Shown here in pieces: positions 6,588-12,662 of a DNA stretch of 17,664 nt. The notes beneath the pieces are model-generated. The model saw only the letters and a list, made by a program, of their open reading frames with translations. It had not been told where the DNA came from and made no database searches. The translations under genes were made by a program, and so were the position numbers. The stretch comes from Actinophytocola sp050699915 (GTDB lineage Bacteria; Actinomycetota; Actinomycetes; Mycobacteriales; Pseudonocardiaceae), in the NCBI RefSeq assembly GCF_050699915.1, contig NZ_JBOHGA010000130.1, positions 1 through 17,664 of the forward strand. The letters run 5' to 3'. The first letter of the stretch is position 1. Every line of letters starts with the position of its first letter.

Positions 6588-8018
6588 CTGTTCGTCGGGC
6601 ACGAACGAGTCGTCGGACAGGTCCATGCCGACGCGTTGACCGTCGCGGCGGCCCAGCGAGATCGCGAGCGGCGCGGTCATCACGGTGGACACCAGCGCCA
6701 CGAGGACCAGGGTCGTGAACAGGGTCGGGGACAGCACGCCGAGGTCGAGCCCGATGTTCAGCACCACCAGCTCGGTCAACCCCCGACAGTTCATCAGCGC
6801 GCCCAGCTGCAGCGAGCGGTTCCAGCTCTCCCCGACGGTCCGCGCCGCGAGCGCCGCACCGCCCAGCTTGCCCGCCACGGCGACCAGCAGGATCGCGCCG
6901 CACCACAGCCACAGCTCCGCGTCGCCGGCGAGCAGGCCGATGTCGGTGCGCAGCCCGCTGTAGGCGAAGAACAGCGGCAGCAGCAGCGCCGAGGTCAGCC
7001 CGCCCGCCTTCTCGTGCAGCCAGGTCGCCACCGGGTTGTCCCGCGGGAACACGACGCCGAACAGGAACGCGCCGAACATCGCGTGCACGCCGATCCACTC
7101 GGTGGTCATGGCGCACAACAGCACGGCGACCAGTGCCAGCGGCGCGGTGTGCCGCAGCCGCCCCGGCGCGGTCCTGCTGATCACCCGGGCCAGCACCGGC
7201 TTCACCACCAGCAGGAGCAGCGCGATGAAGGCCGCCGTCAGCCCGAGCGTCACCAGCACCCCGGACAGCGACGAGGCCGTGGCGAGCGCGACGACCAGTG
7301 CCAACAGGCTCCACGCGGTGACGTCGTCGACCACCGCACAGGTCAGCGCCACCGCCCCGACCTCGCTGCGGAACAGCCCCACGTCCTTGAGGATCCGCAC
7401 CAGCACCGGCAGCGCGGTCACGCTCATCGAGACGCCGAAGAACAGCGCGAAGGCCAGGAAGCCCACGCCCTGCGGGGCGAACGTGGTGAACGCCACGACC
7501 GCGAGCACGACGCCCAGCAGGAAGGGCACCGCGATGCTGACGTGGCTCACGACCGTGGCCAGCCGGCCGCGCCCGCGCAGCAGCGCGAGGTTCAGCTCGA
7601 GTCCGGTGAGGAACACGAAGAGGACGACACCGATCTGTGCCAGCGCGTTGAGCTGCGGCACGACCGAGTCCGGGACCAGCGCGGCGGCGCCGGCCGGCCA
7701 GAGCGCGCCGAGCACCGAGGGGCCGAGCACGATGCCCGCCGCGATCTCGCCGATCACCGGCGGCTGCCCGATCAGGTGCGCCAGCCAGCCGAAAGCCTTG
7801 CACAGCGCGACGACGGCGGCGATGGCCAGCAACAGCTGCGCCAGTGGATGCCCGGCGACCGACGTCGTGGCGGTGACGGTTCCCCCGTCGTCGTCGCCTC
7901 CGACGAGCAGGGCGACTGCGAGCAGTGCCGGTACCACCACCAAGCCGAGGTACACCCAGGACACCCGCGCGAGTCCCGTGCGTCGAGCGCCTGGCCCTTC
8001 CTGCTGTGGCATCGACAC
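6570..8018 (-). CDS. Cation/proton antiporter, CPA2 family
   Basis: This 482-residue inner-membrane protein has about 12-13 hydrophobic segments and matches the Na+/H+ or K+/H+ exchanger domain of the CPA2 family (KefB/GerN type). LIGQPPVIGEIAAGIVLGPS (82-101) is the family's N-terminal signature. VVDDVTAW (229-236) carries the Asp231-Asp232 pair that binds and exchanges cations in CPA2 carriers. No C-terminal TrkA-N nucleotide-binding domain is present, so this is the short form; the tail (about 460-482) is hydrophilic. The start is GTG 8018, with AGGGAG five bases upstream; ATG 8012 is a less well-placed alternative. Upstream lies an AT-rich patch with an inverted repeat. It converges on the 48-residue gene and ends inside the shared hairpin. 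The ion is not determined. Confidence 0.9.
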   Translation of the reverse strand: MSMPQQEGPGARRTGLARVSWVYLGLVVVPALLAVALLVGGDDDGGTVTATTSVAGHPLAQLLLAIAAVVALCKAFGWLAHLIGQPPVIGEIAAGIVLGPSVLGALWPAGAAALVPDSVVPQLNALAQIGVVLFVFLTGLELNLALLRGRGRLATVVSHVSIAVPFLLGVVLAVVAFTTFAPQGVGFLAFALFFGVSMSVTALPVLVRILKDVGLFRSEVGAVALTCAVVDDVTAWSLLALVVALATASSLSGVLVTLGLTAAFIALLLLVVKPVLARVISRTAPGRLRHTAPLALVAVLLCAMTTEWIGVHAMFGAFLFGVVFPRDNPVATWLHEKAGGLTSALLLPLFFAYSGLRTDIGLLAGDAELWLWCGAILLVAVAGKLGGAALAARTVGESWNRSLQLGALMNCRGLTELVVLNIGLDLGVLSPTLFTTLVLVALVSTVMTAPLAISLGRRDGQRVGMDLSDDSFVPDEQRTPAA

Positions 8019-8039
8019 ACCAGCTCCCTGTCACCGCGG

Positions 8040-8069
8040 GTTACGAGCAGTAACAATTTTCCCACGTGG
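8040..8069 (-). promoter_or_regulatory. Candidate operator upstream of the antiporter
   Basis: GTTAC-GAGCA-GTAAC (8040-8054) is a perfect inverted repeat 22 bases upstream of the antiporter start. It adjoins an AT-rich patch and the palindrome CCACGTGG (8062-8069). Such a cluster in GC-rich DNA suggests a promoter with a repressor or activator site. No clear -35/-10 pair could be assigned, and the regulator is unknown. No other gene lies between 8019 and 8165. Confidence 0.35.
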
Positions 8070-8165
8070 CAGGCATTCCGGACGTCTCCGAAGGTGCGCC
8101 GAGCCGGCATGGAGAGCGCCGAGCGTCCATGATCATGACACTCGGCGTTTCCCCGCTCAGGAGCG

Positions 8166-8252
8166 CGGAGGATGCGGGATTTGAACCCGCGAGGGCTATC
8201 ACACCCAACACGATTTCCAATCGTGCGCACTAGGCCACTATGCGAATCCTCC
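8166..8252 (-). tRNA. tRNA-Ser (anticodon GGA)
   Basis: On the minus strand the 87 bases fold as a type II tRNA. The acceptor GGAGGAT pairs with ATCCTCC and is followed by discriminator G73. The anticodon stem CACGA/TCGTG closes the loop TTGGAAA, giving GGA (reads UCC and UCU). A long serine-type variable arm follows, and the T arm is GCGGG-TTCAAAT-CCCGC. CCA is not encoded. Confidence 0.96.
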
Positions 8253-8259
8253 GCCGGGG

Positions 8260-8289
8260 AGCCTACCGGAGTGGGTTGCGACCACTCAA
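8260..8289 (-). promoter_or_regulatory. Promoter of tRNA-Ser(GGA)
   Basis: On the minus strand TTGAGT (8284-8289) and TAGGCT (8260-8265) are separated by 18 bases. They resemble -35 and -10 elements of a housekeeping sigma factor. The -10 ends seven bases before the tRNA 5' end. Confidence 0.6.
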
Positions 8290-8375
8290 AACCCCTGGGC
8301 GGGCTCGGAGGGTTGGGCGGCGGTGGACGGGGTAGGTCTGTGGCGTACGACCAGAGTGGGAAGAGGGTGGGGAAC

Positions 8376-8594
8376 ATGCCTCACGACAAGGATCTCGGCA
8401 CCGGTACCGGCGTTGGTACCGACGGGAGCCTGCACAGCCCGAAGGAAGAGCCCGTCGACCACGGCGCCGACCGCAGCACCGAGCACGGCGACGGCGTGGG
8501 CACCGACGGCAGCCTGGTGAACCCGGAGAAGGACCTGGTCGACGTGCCCGAACCCGAGTACACGGACCGGGACCGGAGGTCTGACCTCCGTTAG
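8376..8594 (+). CDS. Small acidic hypothetical protein (72 aa) with a 28-residue internal repeat
   Basis: I do not recognise this 72-residue protein. It is hydrophilic and acidic with no membrane segment, and probably disordered. GVGTDGSL occurs twice, at residues 12-19 and 40-47, each followed by a Pro at the third next position and VD at the eighth and ninth, giving a repeat of 28 residues (84 bases). The chosen start is ATG 8376, with the GGGTGGGG purine-rich run just upstream. GTG 8340 and GTG 8367 are in-frame alternatives, and GTG 8340 would add 12 residues. Codon use is GC-rich in third positions and the repeat is kept more exactly in protein than in DNA, which supports coding. It is divergent from tRNA-Ser(GGA), and its stop overlaps the stop of the convergent methyltransferase. 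Function unknown. Confidence 0.72.
   Translation: MPHDKDLGTGTGVGTDGSLHSPKEEPVDHGADRSTEHGDGVGTDGSLVNPEKDLVDVPEPEYTDRDRRSDLR
8409..8516 (+). repeat. Intragenic 84-base tandem repeat, conserved cores
   Basis: The 24-base cores at 8409-8432 and 8493-8516 encode the same eight residues (GVGTDGSL) and differ only at third codon positions. The spacing is 84 bases, matching a 28-residue protein unit. Confidence 0.75.
8574..8590. terminator. Hairpin just before the shared stop codons
   Basis: CGGAGGT-CTG-ACCTCCG is a perfect seven-base-pair stem. It ends one base before the TTAG that holds the stop codons of the 72-residue gene and the convergent methyltransferase gene. On the plus strand it is followed by TTAGTCCTT, a modest T-run. 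It could terminate transcription from the plus strand. Confidence 0.45.
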
Positions 8595-9376
8595 TCCTTC
8601 CGGCCCCACGCCGTGATCATCGGCGCGAGGGTGAGATCGAGCCCACCGCCGTCGAGGTTCGCCAGGTGGGTCTCGATCTCCTCGGCCGTTGCCAGGCCGG
8701 CGGTCAGCAGTTCTTCGCGGACGTGGCGCATCGTCGCCGCCTCCAGGATCTCGCACGCCGGCGACGTGATCGGGAAGTAGGCCTCCGCGCGGACGGCGGC
8801 CAGCCCCGCCTCACGCAGGAGGCGGGGCAGCTTGCGGCCGTACGACAGGTCCGCGCCGCGACCGGTGAGCAGCGTGCGGAAGGCGCGGCGCAGCCGGTTC
8901 GCCAGCTGTTCGGCCGGGCCGTGCTCGTCCGGGCAGCTCAACGGCTGCAGCGCCGGGTCGGCGTCCTCGAGCACGAGCCAGCCGCCGGGGCGCAGCGCGC
9001 CGATCATCGACCGCAGCGCGGCCTCGCGGTCTGCCAGGTGCACCAGTACCAGCCGGGCGTGAACGAGGTCGAACGTCTCTGCCGGCGGCGGGTCGCGGGT
9101 CACGTCGTGCCGGCGCACCTCCAGCACACCGCCGGCCGCCGGCGTCGTCCAGGACACGTCGATGTCCGTCGCGAGCACCCGGCCGCTCGCGCCCACCCGG
9201 TCGGCCAGGCCGCGCGGCACCGACGACCCGCCGGCGCCGACCTCCCAGCAGCGCCAACCCTCGCCGAGGCCGAGCCCGTCGAGATGGCGAAACGTCCACG
9301 GGTCGAACAGCTCGGCCAGCGCCTCGAACCGGGCGCCGGCCTCCGGACGGTCGTTGTCCAGCAGGTAGCGGTTCAC
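8591..9376 (-). CDS. Class I SAM-dependent methyltransferase
   Basis: The 261-residue protein has the Rossmann-type methyltransferase fold: motif I WEVGAGGSSVPRGLA (44-58) binds S-adenosylmethionine, ATDID (69-73) carries the acidic residue for the ribose, then FDLVHARLVLVHL (102-114) and LRPGGWLVLED (128-138). The N-terminal RYLLDNDRPEAGARFEALAELFDPWTFRH is typical of small-molecule methyltransferases in actinomycetes. The acceptor substrate cannot be told. The start is GTG 9376 with no clear ribosome site; an ATG slightly upstream at 9387 is out of frame and hits a stop at once. It is divergent from the MMPL exporter (128 bases between starts), so the two may share control. Its TAA stop overlaps the TAG of the convergent small gene. 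Confidence 0.88.
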   Translation of the reverse strand: MNRYLLDNDRPEAGARFEALAELFDPWTFRHLDGLGLGEGWRCWEVGAGGSSVPRGLADRVGASGRVLATDIDVSWTTPAAGGVLEVRRHDVTRDPPPAETFDLVHARLVLVHLADREAALRSMIGALRPGGWLVLEDADPALQPLSCPDEHGPAEQLANRLRRAFRTLLTGRGADLSYGRKLPRLLREAGLAAVRAEAYFPITSPACEILEAATMRHVREELLTAGLATAEEIETHLANLDGGGLDLTLAPMITAWGRKD

Positions 9377-9504
9377 GAACTCAGCATGGCCGCTCGAACC
9401 GGCGCGTGTGGTGGGCCGTGAGCGAGGTCTCGCGGGCCCGTTGTGCGTCCTCTCGTGCGCGCGGCGATGATCTGGCGAAACGTCATCGAATCGAGGGGGC
9501 CTCG

Positions 9505-11595
9505 ATGCGCCGGATGTGGTGGCTGCCGACCCTGCTGGTGCTCGTCTGGCTCGGGCTCGGCGCGCTCGGCGGGCCCTTCGCCGGCAAGCTGGCGGAGGTC
9601 GCGGAGAACGACAACGCCGCCTTCCTGCCCGAGTCCGCCGAGGCCACCGAGGTCGCGCGACTCCAGGAGCGGTTCGACGAGCAGGAGGTCATCCCGGTCG
9701 TCGTCGTCGCCGAGCGGGCGGGCGGCATCACCGAGGCCGACACCCGCTACCTCGCCGGCCAGGCCGCCGAGCTCGCCCGAATCGAGGGCGTGACCGGGCC
9801 ACCGCCGCGGGCCGTGCCGTCGAAGGACGGCGAGGCGCTGCAGCTGGTCGTGCCGATCACCGGGGACGGCAACCCGGGCGAGGTCGTCGCCGAGGTCCGC
9901 GAGGCGCTCGCCGAGGGCACTCCCGAGGGGCTGACCGTGCTCGTCACCGGGCCGGCCGGCCAGATCTCCGACCTCGTCGAGGCGTTCGGCGGGCTCGACG
10001 GGCTCCTGCTGCTCGTCGCCGGCGCGGTGGTCGTGGTCATCCTGATCGTCGTCTACCGCAGCCCGGTGCTGCCGCTCATCGTGCTGCTGTCGGCCGTGTT
10101 CGCGCTCGGCGTGGCGAGCTGGGTCGTCTACCAACTCGCCGACAGCGGCACGCTGACGCTGAACGGCCAGAGCCAGGGCATCCTGTTCATCCTGGTGTTC
10201 GGCGCGGCGACCGACTACGCGCTGCTGCTGGTGTCGCGGTTCCGCGAGATCCTGCGCGACACGCAGGACCGCTACACCGCGATCATCGCGGCCTGGCGGG
10301 CCACGATCGCGCCGATCACCGCGTCCGCCGGGACGGTCATCCTCGGCCTGCTCTGCCTCCTGTTCTCCGATCTCAACTCCAACCAGGGCCTCGGCCCGGT
10401 CGCCGCGATCGGCATCGCGGGCGCGCTGCTGTCGGCGATGACGTTCCTACCGGCCGCGCTCGCGCTGCTCGGGCGGGCCGCGTTCTGGCCATTCCGCCCG
10501 ACGCTCGGCTCGGCGAAGCCGGAGCACGCGGGGCTGTGGGGCCGGATAGCGCGGCTCGTCGGTGCCCGGCCGCGGGTGATCTGGATCGTCACCACGCTCG
10601 TGCTGGTCGTCGGCGCCGCTTTCCTGCCGCAGCTCAAGGCCAGCGGCACCGCGCAGTCGGACCTGTTCCTGTCCGAAGTGGACTCCACGACCGGTCAGGA
10701 GGTGCTCTCCCGGCACTTCCCGGGCGGCTCCGGCTCGCCGACCGTGGTGATCGCCGAGGAGGCGGAGACCCGGGCCGTGCTCGACGCGGTCGGTGTGCCG
10801 GGCGTCTCCGAGGCGGCGCCGGTCGGCACCCGGGACGGCAAGGTCATGATCCAGGCCGTGCTGGACGACCCCAGCGACTCCGACGCCGCGCTGTCCACTG
10901 TGGAACGAATCCGGGCCGCGGTGCACCCCTTACCCGGCGCGGACGCCAAGGTGGGCGGCCAGAGCGCCATCCAGCTCGACACGGAGGTGGCCTCCGAGCA
11001 CGACCGCACGCTGATCATCCCGATCGTCCTCGTGGTGATCTTCCTCGTGCTGGCGGTGCTGCTGCGCGCGTTGGTGGCACCGCTGCTGCTGATCGCGACG
11101 GTGGTCCTGTCCTTCGCGGCGACGATGGGTGTGTCGGCGCTGGTGTTCAACCACCTCTTCGACTTCCCGGGCTCGGACCCGGCGATCCCGCTGTTCGGTT
11201 TCATCTTCCTTGTGGCGTTGGGGATCGACTACAACATCTTCCTGATGACGCGGGTCCGCGAAGAGACGCTGCTGACCGACACCAGAACCGGCACGCTGCA
11301 CGGGCTGGCCGTGACCGGCGGCGTGATCACGTCCGCCGGCGTGGTGCTGGCCGCGACCTTCGCCGCGCTCGCGGTGATCCCCGTGCTCTTCCTCGCCCAG
11401 ATCGCGTTCATCGTGGCGTTCGGCGTACTGCTGGACACCATCGTGGTGCGCTCCCTCCTGGTGCCGGCCCTGACGATCGACATCGGCCCGAAGATCTGGT
11501 GGCCGGCCAAGCTGAGCCACGCCAAGCGCGACGGCGGCCGCCGCGATGACGCCCAGGCTTCGGCGGAGCGCGCCGATGTGTCCGATCAGGGTTGA
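9505..11595 (+). CDS. MMPL/RND family transporter
   Basis: The 696-residue inner-membrane protein has the MMPL layout: a first membrane helix (4-23), an extracytoplasmic domain (about 30-160), five helices (about 164-325), a sixth long connector and helix near 358-375, a second outer domain (about 376-500) and five more helices (about 502-660). GAATDYALLLVSRFRE (233-248) and ALGIDYNIFLMTRVRE (571-586) contain the paired Asp-Tyr residues (237/238, 575/576) that form the proton relay in MmpL3-type carriers, so it should be proton-driven. The cargo, a lipid or drug-like molecule, is unknown. The start is ATG 9505, with GAGGGGG at 9493-9499. A longer frame upstream to 9406 lacks support. It is divergent from the methyltransferase and convergent with the esterase, 25 bases away. 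Confidence 0.9.
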   Translation: MRRMWWLPTLLVLVWLGLGALGGPFAGKLAEVAENDNAAFLPESAEATEVARLQERFDEQEVIPVVVVAERAGGITEADTRYLAGQAAELARIEGVTGPPPRAVPSKDGEALQLVVPITGDGNPGEVVAEVREALAEGTPEGLTVLVTGPAGQISDLVEAFGGLDGLLLLVAGAVVVVILIVVYRSPVLPLIVLLSAVFALGVASWVVYQLADSGTLTLNGQSQGILFILVFGAATDYALLLVSRFREILRDTQDRYTAIIAAWRATIAPITASAGTVILGLLCLLFSDLNSNQGLGPVAAIGIAGALLSAMTFLPAALALLGRAAFWPFRPTLGSAKPEHAGLWGRIARLVGARPRVIWIVTTLVLVVGAAFLPQLKASGTAQSDLFLSEVDSTTGQEVLSRHFPGGSGSPTVVIAEEAETRAVLDAVGVPGVSEAAPVGTRDGKVMIQAVLDDPSDSDAALSTVERIRAAVHPLPGADAKVGGQSAIQLDTEVASEHDRTLIIPIVLVVIFLVLAVLLRALVAPLLLIATVVLSFAATMGVSALVFNHLFDFPGSDPAIPLFGFIFLVALGIDYNIFLMTRVREETLLTDTRTGTLHGLAVTGGVITSAGVVLAATFAALAVIPVLFLAQIAFIVAFGVLLDTIVVRSLLVPALTIDIGPKIWWPAKLSHAKRDGGRRDDAQASAERADVSDQG

Positions 11596-11604
11596 TGATC
11601 GGCG
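11571..11604 (+). terminator. Hairpin across the MMPL stop codon, possible terminator
   Basis: CGCCGAT (11571-11577) and ATCGGCG (11598-11604) form a seven-base-pair stem. The 20-base loop contains the MMPL stop TGA and a smaller ATCA/TGAT pairing. It lies between convergent genes but has a long loop and no T-run, so support is moderate. Confidence 0.35.
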
Positions 11605-11620
11605 TGGTGTTCGCTGTAGA

Positions 11621-12652
11621 CTACGCCATGCGTTCGCAGAGCCAGGCCAGGGACAACGGGTAGCGGTATTCGATGCCGCCGTGCTTGGCCGGGAACAGTT
11701 CGAAGTGGACGGTTGTGTCCGGGACGCCGGCGGCGGAAACCGCTCGGCGGAAGGCCTCCGCGCCGAAGTCCAGGTGGTACTCGTCCCGGGTGCCGGCGTC
11801 TATCCAGATCGCTCGTTGGCTTCGGAGGGCCTCGGCGTAGCGCGGCTCGGCGGCCATTCGGACCGGGTCCCAGGCCAGCCACCGAGACCAGACCTCGGGC
11901 ACCGGCGCGCCCAACTCGTCGAACGGCAGGCTCACCGAGCCGTCCGGGTTCGCCGAGTACGCGGCCGCGTAGCCGTACGTCTCGATGAGGTCCAGGTCGC
12001 TGTCCTTCGTGCCGTGCAGGCGGCCGCGCCAGTCAGCGAGGAAAGCCTCGTACGAACCGGCGTACTCGTCTCGCAGGGTGCGAGCCACGTCGCGGAAGTC
12101 GGCCTGGTAGCAGACCTCGAACAGCGCGTCCCCGGCATGCGTGGCCAAGGCGCCGAACAAGTCGGGCCGCAGCATCGGCGTCACCATCGCGCCGTACCCG
12201 CCACTCGACTTGCCGGCGACGGCCCGGTGATCACGGTCGGCGAGCGTGCGGTACCGGGCGTCGACCCAGGGGACGACCTCCTCGCAGAGGTACGAGTGGT
12301 ACCGGCCGGTGCCGGGGGAGTCGAGGAACTGGCTGCCCCCGAACGCCGTCCACGCGTCGACGTACACCACGATCGCCGGCGGCGTCGCCGTCGTGGCGAA
12401 CAGCTCGTCCGCCAACTCCGGGAACGGACGGCGGAACGGCATGCGGTTGAACCACATCCCGACATGTCCGGTGTAACCCTGGATCGTGTAGACGACGGGG
12501 TAGCGCCGCCCGGTGTCCGAGTTGTAGCCGGGCGGCAGGTACACGTGGATCGGGCGCTCGTGCGGATCGCCGAGAGGGTTGCCGCGCAGCAGCTCGCTGT
12601 GCACGACTCCGTCTTCGATACGACCCGCCAGTTCGGAAGACCAAGGCAACAT
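11621..12652 (-). CDS. Alpha/beta hydrolase, putative esterase (esterase D / enterochelin-esterase type)
   Basis: The 343-residue protein has a serine-hydrolase fold of the putative esterase family. RPIHVYLPPGYN (33-44) and YPVVYTIQGYTGH (51-63) form the first strands and oxyanion region. VAGKSSGGYGAM (145-156) is the nucleophile elbow, with Ser149. Asp290 (GTRDEYH) and His324 (KHGG) are likely triad partners. No signal peptide is seen. The start is ATG 12652; a longer upstream frame would overlap the geosmin synthase gene and is unsupported. The gene begins 10 bases after the geosmin synthase stop and has no clear ribosome site, so translation may be coupled. GTG 12661 is an in-frame alternative. 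The substrate is unknown, and no esterase step belongs to geosmin synthesis as known. Confidence 0.85.
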   Translation of the reverse strand: MLPWSSELAGRIEDGVVHSELLRGNPLGDPHERPIHVYLPPGYNSDTGRRYPVVYTIQGYTGHVGMWFNRMPFRRPFPELADELFATTATPPAIVVYVDAWTAFGGSQFLDSPGTGRYHSYLCEEVVPWVDARYRTLADRDHRAVAGKSSGGYGAMVTPMLRPDLFGALATHAGDALFEVCYQADFRDVARTLRDEYAGSYEAFLADWRGRLHGTKDSDLDLIETYGYAAAYSANPDGSVSLPFDELGAPVPEVWSRWLAWDPVRMAAEPRYAEALRSQRAIWIDAGTRDEYHLDFGAEAFRRAVSAAGVPDTTVHFELFPAKHGGIEYRYPLSLAWLCERMA

Positions 12653-12662
12653 GGCCGTCACG

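Noticed and set aside
4252..8252. Region between two serine tRNA genes as an integrated island
   Set aside because: The tRNA ends share only the conserved T-arm bases. No duplicated attachment site, integrase or composition change is seen.
9406..9504. Upstream extension of the MMPL gene to GTG 9406
   Set aside because: The extra 33 residues are Arg/Ser rich, unlike the family, and ATG 9505 has a good ribosome site directly before the first membrane helix.
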